From Candidatus Colwelliibacteriota bacterium (lineage in GTDB: Bacteria; Patescibacteriota; Minisyncoccia; UBA6257; Colwellbacteraceae), in the NCBI GenBank assembly GCA_027310265.1, contig DAIDBC010000056.1, forward strand, positions 1 through 15,381: DNA of 15,381 bases, written 5' to 3'. The stretch's first letter is position 1, and each line of letters starts with the position of its first letter. Under the pieces are notes generated by a model, which saw only the letters and a program-made list of their open reading frames with translations, was not told the origin of the DNA and made no database searches. The translations under genes were made by a program, and so were the position numbers. Of the stretch, positions 1-6,617 are shown piece after piece.

Positions 1-1485
1 CCGGCGTTGAGGGACGGCTTTGTTTATGATGATACGGCTTTGGTGGCGAACAATCCCCAGATAGCCAGTTTGGGCAACTGGACCAAAGCGTTCAGCTCCT
101 GTATTTGGGAGGATCGTCTTGGCGGGACCTGCTACGAGCGCACCAAATACTACCGCCCGTTGCATACCCTTTCGATTATGTTCACTTACGCAATCTCCCC
201 GCAGCCCCTTGCTTTTCATTTAGCTAACATTGTCTACTACATTATTCTGAATTTTCTTGTTTTCTTGTTCCTCTACAAGTTGTTTAGGAACCGGCTGGCC
301 GCAGTTTTAGGGACAGCCTTATTTTTGTTCCATCCAGTTCACAGCGAACCGGTGATATGGATTTCGGCTTTGCCAGAGCTTTTACTGGGCATCTTCGCCG
401 TCCTGGCTTTCTTGGCGCACATTTCGGAGTGGCGCGGGAAGAACTGGTGGTCGGCTGGGTTTTTCTTTTTAGCCCTGCTTTCCAAAGAAACGGCCGTCGT
501 TATACCCCTAATCCTCATTGCTTACGATTACTTCTGGAGAGGCGAGAATCTCGGCCGGGGCAAATTGAACGAGTACGCGCCGCATCTTATTCTGGCAGCC
601 TATTATTTTATTCTGCGGGTGTGGGCCATTGGTTTGGCGGAAAAACAACCTTATATTTTCCCGGGACCGTCGCTTGCGGATAAGTTGGCTGCATCCGTAA
701 CCGCCCTGGGCATCTACGTTCAAAAAGTGTTCTACCCCTGGCCTCTTTCTTCGCTTATCGATATCAGTCAAGCCAGGTTTGGTTTTAATCCGGCTTTCGT
801 TTTCGGCGCCGTCGTTCTTATTGTTTTGGTTGGAGTCGCGGTTCTCACGGTAGTCAAAAGATATAGGGTTGCGGGCTTGGGAGTTGCAACCTATATTTTG
901 TTCCTAGCCGTTCCCCTCGCCGCCTTGGTATTTACCGCCAACCTGCGGAGCGAATTTATCGTCGCGGATCGGTATCTCTTCATGCCGCTCTTGGGTGTAG
1001 TAATAATTTTTGGGTACTACTTGGCGTTGCTTATCCGAAAATCCCGCTGGCCGGTCAGGGGTTTGGTGTTTTTGGTTCTGGCGGTCGTAACTTTTGCTTC
1101 GGCGCGGGAGATTTATGCTCAAGATACGGTATGGCGGTCTTATCAGAGTCTGACTGGTTATCTTCACGAAGTAAACGCCGCGAGAGGCGTACCGGCGGTG
1201 CAAACCGATTTCAGCCGAGCGGTCGACTACGAGCAAAGCGGCGATTTGAACCAGGCCATCCGGCTCGATCAAGCCATAATCGCCCGCGGCGGTGATTTTC
1301 CACTTACCGCCTCGCTCGCCGCCAACCACCTCGGACTTATTTACTATCACTACTACAGAAATACAGATAAGGCGCGCTACTTTTTTAACGAAGCACTGAA
1401 ATTTTATCCGGAGAGCACCGTAGTTAAGCGCAACCTTGACGTTCTGGATGGTAAGGCAGCGCCCACCGGCGGCAAATGGTTGTAG
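1..1485 (+). CDS. TMTC-like polytopic membrane glycosyltransferase with C-terminal TPRs, 5' partial
   Basis: The gene is open at the window's left edge: the frame is already coding at base 1 and a TTG at base 7 is not a convincing start. The visible product is 494 residues. Near its N-terminus it shows the motif GFVYDDTALVANNP, the extracytoplasmic Asp-Asp loop typical of GT-C membrane mannosyltransferases of the TMTC type. It continues with RPLHTLS and FLFHPVHSEPVIWISALPEL, both recognisable in that family, then many hydrophobic spans and a loop with VADRYLFMPLLG. The last ~100 residues are soluble and TPR-like (AVDYEQSGDLNQAIR, then YFFNEALKFYPES). The family transfers sugars from lipid-linked donors at the membrane, probably to proteins or cell-surface polymers; the donor and acceptor here are unknown. 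Its last 10 bases overlap the next gene, suggesting co-transcription. Family assignment is fairly sure, exact activity is not. Confidence 0.75.
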   Translation, partial: PALRDGFVYDDTALVANNPQIASLGNWTKAFSSCIWEDRLGGTCYERTKYYRPLHTLSIMFTYAISPQPLAFHLANIVYYIILNFLVFLFLYKLFRNRLAAVLGTALFLFHPVHSEPVIWISALPELLLGIFAVLAFLAHISEWRGKNWWSAGFFFLALLSKETAVVIPLILIAYDYFWRGENLGRGKLNEYAPHLILAAYYFILRVWAIGLAEKQPYIFPGPSLADKLAASVTALGIYVQKVFYPWPLSSLIDISQARFGFNPAFVFGAVVLIVLVGVAVLTVVKRYRVAGLGVATYILFLAVPLAALVFTANLRSEFIVADRYLFMPLLGVVIIFGYYLALLIRKSRWPVRGLVFLVLAVVTFASAREIYAQDTVWRSYQSLTGYLHEVNAARGVPAVQTDFSRAVDYEQSGDLNQAIRLDQAIIARGGDFPLTASLAANHLGLIYYHYYRNTDKARYFFNEALKFYPESTVVKRNLDVLDGKAAPTGGKWL

Positions 1486-1952
1486 TTCTCCACAACATTC
1501 GCAGTTTGCATAACGTCGGTTCTATATTTAGGACGGCGGATGCGGTAGGCGTAGAGAAGATATATTTGTGCGGGATCACGCCGACGCCGGTGGACAGATT
1601 CGGCAAACCGAGGCCGCAACTTACTAAAGTTTCACTGGGCGCTGAAAAGTCGGTCGACTGGGGAAAAGCCGGCAGCACTACAAAATTGATCGATAAATTG
1701 AAAACTACCGGTTTCAAGATTTTTGCCGTCGAGCAGGACAGAAAGTCCGTGCCCCACTATGCCCTGAAACCGAAGTCGCGAGCCCTGGACAAAATTGCGT
1801 TGATTGTGGGCAACGAAGTAAGCGGACTTCCGCGATCAGTACTTGGCCGCGCGGATAAGGTCTTGGAAATCCCGATGAAAGGCAAGAAAGAATCGCTGAA
1901 CGTCGCGGTGGCCTTCGGGATCGCGGCGTTCGGACTTGTGTATAATAAATAA
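1476..1952 (+). CDS. SpoU/TrmH-family RNA 2'-O-methyltransferase
   Basis: This 158-residue protein carries the three conserved motifs of the SPOUT-fold SpoU family. Motif 1 is NIRSLHNVGSIFRTADAVG at the N-terminus, motif 2 is VGNEVSGLPRSVL around residue 110-125, and motif 3 is IPMKGKKESLNVAVAFGIA near the C-terminus. Motifs 2 and 3 form the trefoil-knot SAM-binding site, and the motif 1 Asn-Ile-Arg contains the usual catalytic Arg. Members methylate ribose 2'-OH groups in tRNA or rRNA. The short length, with no N-terminal substrate-binding extension, is closer to TrmL/TrmH-like minimal enzymes than to RlmB, but the target nucleotide cannot be read from the sequence. The ATG overlaps the upstream gene by 10 bases and has no obvious Shine-Dalgarno; the alignment of motif 1 close to the N-terminus supports it. 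Confidence 0.88.
   Translation: MVVVLHNIRSLHNVGSIFRTADAVGVEKIYLCGITPTPVDRFGKPRPQLTKVSLGAEKSVDWGKAGSTTKLIDKLKTTGFKIFAVEQDRKSVPHYALKPKSRALDKIALIVGNEVSGLPRSVLGRADKVLEIPMKGKKESLNVAVAFGIAAFGLVYNK
1941..1946 (+). promoter_or_regulatory. Possible -10 element (TATAAT) before the DUF192 gene
   Basis: A perfect TATAAT lies inside the last codons of the methyltransferase gene, with 9 bases between it and the ATG at 1956. A transcript starting about 7 bases downstream would have a leader of only ~3 bases. No good -35 hexamer is seen 16-18 bases upstream. The hexamer encodes Tyr-Asn of the upstream protein, so chance is possible; the neighbouring genes may simply be co-transcribed. Confidence 0.3.
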
Positions 1953-1955
1953 ATC

Positions 1956-2420
1956 ATGCAAAAGAAATACGTAGTTGTTTTTATCGTCGCGCTTGCGGTT
2001 GTGGGCGCGCTTATCTATGTCGGCAGGGGCGGCAAAGTGATCGTCATCCCTCCAAAGGAAATGGCTACGTCGGTTTTGGGCGGCGAAACTTTCAATCTTG
2101 AAGTTGTGCGCACGCCGGAAGCGATGGCGCAAGGGTTGGCCGGCCGACCGGGCATTGGCGACAGAGATGGAATGCTTTTTGTCTTCGGCAAAACCGGCGT
2201 CCAGTATTTTACGATGAAAGGAATGAAATTTTCGATAGACATTATTTGGTTGAGGGGCGGCAAGATTGTGGGGGTGACTCAGGGCGTGCTCTCGGCCGGG
2301 AACATACCGATATATCCATCACCCGACTTGGTCGATAACGTAATCGAAGTCAAGTCCGGTACGGCCGATGCCTTGAAAATCAATACCGGCGACACAGTTG
2401 CGATAGTTTTCAATAAGTAG
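1956..2420 (+). CDS. DUF192 family protein, membrane-anchored
   Basis: The 154-residue product begins with a Lys-Lys pair followed by a hydrophobic stretch (residues ~5-22), best read as an uncleaved signal anchor or signal peptide placing the rest outside the membrane. The body matches DUF192: EAMAQGLAGRPGIGDRDGMLFVF, then FTMKGMKFSIDIIWL, then a C-terminal IEVKSGTADALKINTGD. The usual family motif is Phe-Trp-Met-Lys-Asn-Thr; here it reads Phe-Thr-Met-Lys-Gly-Met, so the Trp and Asn are replaced. DUF192 has no firmly established biochemical role. The gene starts 3 bases after the methyltransferase stop and abuts the transporter gene with zero spacing, so the three probably share a transcript. 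Family call is confident; function is unknown. Confidence 0.85.
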   Translation: MQKKYVVVFIVALAVVGALIYVGRGGKVIVIPPKEMATSVLGGETFNLEVVRTPEAMAQGLAGRPGIGDRDGMLFVFGKTGVQYFTMKGMKFSIDIIWLRGGKIVGVTQGVLSAGNIPIYPSPDLVDNVIEVKSGTADALKINTGDTVAIVFNK

Positions 2421-3637
2421 ATGGAAAACGCCGACGGGGAGAGGGAAGTTATTTTCGGCCTGCGTCGAAACGTGTTCTTTCTTGGCCTGGTCAGTTTGTT
2501 CAACGATTTCTCGAACGAGATGATCCAGTCGGTCATGCCGGCGTTTCTGGCGGTTACACTTGGCGTGCCGCCGGTGGGGATAGGGTTAATTGAAGGAGCG
2601 GCCGACGCGGTTGCGAGTTTCCTAAAAATTTTTTCAGGGTGGTTTTCGGACAAAATCGGCAGACGCAAATTGCCGGCGCTATTGGGCTACGCGCTTTCTG
2701 TTTCCACCCGTCCCTTTTTTGCTCTCGCCGCCAACTTTTCTGAAGTGTTCGGTCTGCGGATCATTGACCGTGTCGCAAGGGATTTCGCGATTCGCCGCGC
2801 GACGCGCTTTTGGCCGAGTCGGCAGATCCGCGCGAGCTGGGGAAGTCTTTCGGCTATCACCGCGCGATGGATGCCGTGGGGGGAATGCTGGGGCCGTTGG
2901 TGGCATTTTTGATCCTGCCACTGCTCGGCGGGAGCTACTCTAAGCTTTTTATGATCGCTTTCGGGGTTGGTCTGCTCACTGTTTTTGCCTTCGTGTTTGT
3001 AAAAGAAGCAAGTCGCCCCAAGGGCTCAGCCCTGCCCAAGCTTAACCGAGAGTTTTTCCGCGAACACCGCCGCTTTAGTTTTTTTATTCTGTCCATATTC
3101 GTCTTTGGTCTGGGGACATTGCCGATCACGCTGATGCTTTTGAAGCCGATCAGTCTTGGGATTAGCGTGGCGAACATCCCGCTTTTGTATTTTATCTACA
3201 GCGTTACCTTTGTCGGCGCGGCGATTCCGCTGGGAAAACTTTCGGATAAGTTCGGCAAACGTAAAACGATAGTCATCGGGTTTGCGATGGCCGTAGCTTC
3301 GTACCTTATTCTCGCTCGGGCCGAAACAGCGTTGGCGGCGGTCGCGGCTTTCATCGCCCTCGGTTTTTATTCGGCGGCAACCGATGGCATCGAGCGGGCT
3401 ATGACTGCACGCTTGGTCAATCCCGACTATCTCGCGACGGCAGAAGGGCTTTTAAACGCTGCGGTGGGGATATCTTCGTTTTTAGCCGGTCTGGTCGGCG
3501 GGTTTATTTGGACTGCGAGCGGGCCGGCTTATGCACTTTATTATGCTTCCGCGTTATCGGCGGTTGGCGCGATAATTTTCATCGTATTCAACTTCAGCGA
3601 GTTCTCGCGCGACGAGGCTTATCGCAACCAACCTTAA
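2421..3637 (+). pseudogene. MFS transporter, frameshifted
   Basis: Two overlapping reading frames together make one Major Facilitator protein of about 405 residues, the usual 12-span length. The first frame (from the ATG at 2421, directly after the previous stop) gives the N-terminal spans and the loop 2-3 motif GWFSDKIGRRK. It goes off after DRV at base 2774. The second frame, in use from base 2777, gives the rest, including the matching loop 8-9 motif GKLSDKFGKRK and the C-terminal spans to the TAA at 3637. Adding one G beside base 2775 restores DRVGKGFRDSPRDALLAES, a well-known loop motif in one MFS branch (DR-GKG-R--PRDAL). The cause could be a real single-base deletion or an assembly error in an intact gene. 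No slippery heptamer is visible that would support programmed frameshifting. The substrate is unknown. Confidence 0.85.
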
Positions 3638-3662
3638 CTCTGGCTGCTTTTGGTCGCGCGCG

Positions 3663-3668
3663 TATAAT
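3663..3668 (+). promoter_or_regulatory. -10 element (TATAAT) for gap, predicted leaderless
   Basis: A perfect TATAAT stands in the 38-base spacer before the GAPDH gene, exactly 7 bases before its ATG at 3676. Transcription normally begins about 7 bases after the hexamer, so the mRNA would start at or next to the ATG. In agreement, no Shine-Dalgarno is present in the spacer. The -35 region (about 3640-3645, CTGGCT) is poor. This is the first clear transcription start after the membrane-protein block, so gap probably begins a new operon. Confidence 0.6.
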
Positions 3669-3675
3669 ATAGACA

Positions 3676-4692
3676 ATGGCTCGCGTAGCAATTAACGGGT
3701 TCGGACGCATCGGCCGATTATTCTTCCGGCAAGCTTTCGGCCGGCCGGACATGGAAGTTGTTGCCATAAACGATCTGGGCGACGCGGAAAACCTGGCCTA
3801 TCTTTTGAAATACGATACGGTTTACCGCCGCTACGACAAGGAAGTGAAAGTTGACGGCGGTGATTTGGTCGTGGGTGGCAGACGAATCAAGTGCTTGAAG
3901 ATTAAAGACCCGGCCACCCTGCCGTGGAAGGATCTGGCGGTCGACATTGTGATTGAAGCAACCGGTATTTTTGAGTCGTACGCAAGCGCAAAGGCGCATA
4001 TCGCCGCAGGCGCGAAAAGGGCGGTAATAACAGCGCCGGCGAAAGACCCCGACGGTACGGAAGGCAAGACGGTCTTGGTTGGCGTAAACGACGGAGAGTT
4101 TAAATCAACCGTTCTGACTTCCAATGGTTCCTGTACAACCAATGCCGCTTCGCCGGTCATCGCGGTTATGGCGGAGAGTCCGGGGATCGTCAAGGCAATT
4201 TTGAATACCGTGCACGGTTATACCGCGACGCAGAACTTGGTGGACGGCCCTACGCGGGGCAGCGACTTCCGGCGCGGCCGGGCGGCAGCGGAAAACATCG
4301 TGCCTTCAACCACCGGCGCGGCGATCGCGGTAACTCGCGCCCTGCCAGAACTGGAGGGCAAGTTTGACGGCACCGCAATCAGGGCGCCAATCGTAACCGG
4401 TTCCATTGCTGATATAACCTTTTTGGCTAAGAGGAAGACTTCAAAAGACGAGATAAACAGTATTTTCAAACAAGCTGCTGCCTTGCCCAGATGGAAAGGT
4501 ATTTTGGCGGTTACGGAAGACCAGATTGTTTCGTCGGACGTAATCGGCGAACCATACGGCGCGATCGTTGACCTAAAATTCACTAAAGTCGTAGACGGTG
4601 ATTTGGTTAAAGTTCTTTCTTGGTACGATAACGAATGGGGATACGTTGCGACCCTGGTGAAACATGTCGAGGCGGTCGCGGCGTTAGTGTAA
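3676..4692 (+). CDS. gap: Glyceraldehyde-3-phosphate dehydrogenase, type I
   Basis: This 338-residue enzyme catalyses the NAD(P)-dependent oxidation and phosphorylation of glyceraldehyde-3-phosphate to 1,3-bisphosphoglycerate in the cytoplasm. The N-terminal Rossmann motif INGFGRIGR (residues 6-14) and Asp33 in INDLGD favour NAD. The catalytic Cys153 sits in SNGSCTTN and the catalytic His180 in NTVHGYT. GRAAAENIVPSTTGAA and the C-terminal WYDNEWGY complete the family signature. Length is normal. The usual active-site motif is SNASCTTN; Gly151 replaces Ala here. The gene is preceded by a consensus -10 hexamer that predicts a leaderless transcript. It is followed after 10 bases by a membrane-protein gene and then by rpiB and rpe, so it heads a sugar-phosphate cluster. 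Confidence 0.97.
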   Translation: MARVAINGFGRIGRLFFRQAFGRPDMEVVAINDLGDAENLAYLLKYDTVYRRYDKEVKVDGGDLVVGGRRIKCLKIKDPATLPWKDLAVDIVIEATGIFESYASAKAHIAAGAKRAVITAPAKDPDGTEGKTVLVGVNDGEFKSTVLTSNGSCTTNAASPVIAVMAESPGIVKAILNTVHGYTATQNLVDGPTRGSDFRRGRAAAENIVPSTTGAAIAVTRALPELEGKFDGTAIRAPIVTGSIADITFLAKRKTSKDEINSIFKQAAALPRWKGILAVTEDQIVSSDVIGEPYGAIVDLKFTKVVDGDLVKVLSWYDNEWGYVATLVKHVEAVAALV

Positions 4693-4702
4693 AAAACAGT
4701 AT

Positions 4703-5515
4703 ATGGAACAAACACTTCCTAAGCTTACGGCGGTATCGGTTGTTCTAAAAGATACCTGGGTCAAATACAGGAAGCGTTTTGGCGATTTGGCCTGGATTGT
4801 CCTGCCGCCGGCACTAATAACCGCGATCGGGGATTATCTCGCCACTTTCGGCGGAGCGCTGCAGGCGGTCGGAGGGTTAGTTACGGCCCTGGGCGTGGTG
4901 GCCGCTATTTTGTCGACGATCGCGCTGATTTATGCGGTGCGCAACGAGAAACAATTCGACGAGAGTTATAGTTATGCTTTAAAGAATTTTTGGCAGTACC
5001 TGTGGGTGGCATCGTTCACCTTCCTCGCCGGGCTGGGCGGGATTTTCCTGGGCGTGATCCCGGCCTTAATCTTCGCGGTTTGGTTTAGTTTTGTTGGTTA
5101 CATCTTTGTGTCCGAGGGCGATCGAGGCTTGCCAACCCTCTTAAAAAGTAAGGAATATGTCCGCGGTTATTTTTGGCCGATCGTCTTGAGATTACTTGTA
5201 ACTATATTGGTTAGTATACTCGTTGGTATCGTAGCGAGCGTACTTGGTTTCTCGTTTGGGGTGGCAGGGGCCGCGCTTTCAGGTATTGTTACTCAACTGG
5301 TGCTTACACCGTTCGTGACCATTTACGTTTACGAAATTTACCGGGATCTTGCGCGCGTCAAGCCGGAGCTTGTCGGCACAAAAATCGAAAAGAACCGCAA
5401 GTTCTTTACCTATGTCAGTATTTGGGGTGTAGTCGCAACAGTGATAGTTGTCGTAGTCTTGCTCACCACAGTTGGGCTGCAGGCGCTTAGAAGTTTGGGA
5501 AGTTATTCTTCATGA
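4703..5515 (+). CDS. Polytopic membrane protein of unknown function
   Basis: I do not recognise a characterised family. The 270-residue product has six or seven predicted membrane spans, roughly at residues 28-48, 54-79, 98-117, 119-137, 157-182, 186-211 and 235-258. The spans are rich in Gly, Ala and Val. A charged N-terminal segment (VLKDTWVKYRKRF) precedes the first span. The stretch SYALKNFWQYLW and the loop SEGDRGLPTLLKSKEYVRGY resemble the repeated 'ALKNFW... LLKSKEYVRG' pattern of YciC/DUF975-like integral membrane proteins, but this is only an impression. No catalytic motif or binding site is seen. The gene begins 10 bases after gap and its stop overlaps the rpiB start by four bases (ATGA), so it is translationally coupled to sugar-phosphate enzymes, although no role in that pathway is evident. 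Confidence 0.6.
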   Translation: MEQTLPKLTAVSVVLKDTWVKYRKRFGDLAWIVLPPALITAIGDYLATFGGALQAVGGLVTALGVVAAILSTIALIYAVRNEKQFDESYSYALKNFWQYLWVASFTFLAGLGGIFLGVIPALIFAVWFSFVGYIFVSEGDRGLPTLLKSKEYVRGYFWPIVLRLLVTILVSILVGIVASVLGFSFGVAGAALSGIVTQLVLTPFVTIYVYEIYRDLARVKPELVGTKIEKNRKFFTYVSIWGVVATVIVVVVLLTTVGLQALRSLGSYSS

Positions 5516-5973
5516 TAATTTACATCGGTGCCGATCACCGCGGCTTTCAGCTAAAGGGAGCCCTAAAAGACTACCTAAAAGGTTTGGGGTACCAGATTTC
5601 TGACCTTGGTGATTCACGTTATGACGAGAACGACGATTACACCGATTTCGCCTCCGCAGTTGCGGAGAGAGTTAGTGCCGACTGGAACAACTCGCGGGGA
5701 GTCTTGATTTGTGGGTCGGGGGTGGGGGTGGACGTAACCGCGAACAAGTATGATCGGGTGCGTTCGGTTTTGGCTTTCTCGCCGGATCAGGCTAATGCTT
5801 CGCGTAGCGACGATGATACTAACGTTCTCTCCTTACCAGCCGATTTTGTGGATCTAGAAACTTCCAAAAAAATACTGAGCACTTGGTTGCAGACTCCGTT
5901 TAGGGGAGGAGAGCGTTACCAGCGCCGATTGGACAAAATAAAGTCGCTGGAGCAGAAAATAAAAAATCTGTGA
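5512..5973 (+). CDS. rpiB: RpiB/LacAB-family sugar-phosphate isomerase (ribose-5-phosphate isomerase B)
   Basis: The 153-residue product is the normal size for RpiB, which interconverts ribose-5-phosphate and ribulose-5-phosphate. It opens with IGADHRGFQLK (family Asp8-His9), has the active-site loop LICGSGVGVDVTANK with Cys67, the position of the catalytic base in E. coli RpiB (Cys66), and ends with TPFRGGERYQRRLDKI. The conserved segment usually written RQHNDTNVL in E. coli reads RSDDDTNVL here, so the ring-opening His (E. coli His99) is Asp100. The gene overlaps the previous one by four bases and the rpe start codon by one, next to the pathway partner Rpe, which strongly supports a pentose-phosphate role. 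LacA/LacB galactose-6-phosphate isomerase is a less likely alternative. Confidence 0.88.
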   Translation: MIIYIGADHRGFQLKGALKDYLKGLGYQISDLGDSRYDENDDYTDFASAVAERVSADWNNSRGVLICGSGVGVDVTANKYDRVRSVLAFSPDQANASRSDDDTNVLSLPADFVDLETSKKILSTWLQTPFRGGERYQRRLDKIKSLEQKIKNL

Positions 5974-6617
5974 TGCTAGTTGTACCGGTTATAAACTGTC
6001 GCGACGCGGAAACAGCGCACAGCGAAATCAACAAAGCGGCGGAGTTTTTGCCGCCGGCCGGCTGGATACATATTGACGTTTCCGACGGAAAGTTCGCTCT
6101 GACCGCGACCTGGGGGCATCCGTCGGATCTTGCACCGCTCAAAAAGATATACCCGCAGTTGCACTTCGAGATTCACTTGATGGTTCAAGACCCGGAGGGC
6201 GTTATCGCGAGTTGGCTGGAGGCGGGAGCGGACAGGGTAATTGTCCACCTGGAGACGATGAAAGACCCCGGTTTTATTCTGGATGCGGCGCGGAAGCACG
6301 GGACGGAGGTAATGCTTGCCGTAGCTCCGGCGACACCAGTGGAAAATCTGATTCCCTATCTTTCGTCGTTTACCGCCTTCCAGGTACTGGCGGTCGTGCC
6401 CGGCCCGTCCGGACAGAAATTCATTCAGGGTATGGAAGATAAAGTCCGCTTTTTACAGAAGTACCGTCCGACCGCGTTAATTGAAGTCGACGGTGGGGTA
6501 ACTCTGGAAGCGTGTAGGCTGGTGAAAGAGGCCGGTGCAGATGCAGTCGCCTCGGCAAGTTTCATTTTTGGCGATCCCGACCCGCAGCAGGCTTATGAAA
6601 AACTGGTCAATTGCTAA
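5973..6617 (+). CDS. rpe: Ribulose-phosphate 3-epimerase family protein
   Basis: This 214-residue TIM-barrel protein should interconvert ribulose-5-phosphate and xylulose-5-phosphate. The metal ligands of the family are in place: His33 and Asp35 in WIHIDVSDGKF, His68 in EIHLMV, and Asp173 in IEVDGGV. The phosphate loop reads VVPGPSGQKFI where most enzymes have NPGFGGQ, and the usual Met-Asp-Gly is Ser-Asp-Gly, so it is a divergent member. Another phospho-pentulose or hexulose epimerase activity is possible, but the position between rpiB and the transketolase genes favours Rpe. I chose the ATG at 5973, which overlaps the rpiB stop by one base; a GTG three bases earlier is the alternative. Its 3' end overlaps the next gene by 23 bases. 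Confidence 0.85.
   Translation: MLVVPVINCRDAETAHSEINKAAEFLPPAGWIHIDVSDGKFALTATWGHPSDLAPLKKIYPQLHFEIHLMVQDPEGVIASWLEAGADRVIVHLETMKDPGFILDAARKHGTEVMLAVAPATPVENLIPYLSSFTAFQVLAVVPGPSGQKFIQGMEDKVRFLQKYRPTALIEVDGGVTLEACRLVKEAGADAVASASFIFGDPDPQQAYEKLVNC

Noticed and set aside
2760..2790. Programmed ribosomal frameshift in the MFS gene
   Set aside because: A -1 shift would be needed, but no X-XXY-YYZ slippery heptamer or convincing downstream hairpin is visible near the junction.
2810..3637. The second MFS frame as an independent gene starting at TTG 2810
   Set aside because: Its N-terminus would begin in the middle of a conserved loop of an MFS protein whose first spans are encoded directly upstream in another frame. 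A broken single gene explains both.
5971..5973. TGA recoded as glycine (code 25, used by some CPR groups)
   Set aside because: TGA ends rpiB, the 559-residue membrane protein, the transketolase C-terminal gene and the 420-residue gene exactly where the next gene starts or the domain ends, so it acts as a stop.
6535..6594. Extended N-terminus of the GT-C-like membrane protein from the start at 6535
   Set aside because: It would overlap rpe by 83 bases and add 20 polar residues before the first span; the ATG at 6595 gives a natural N-terminus.
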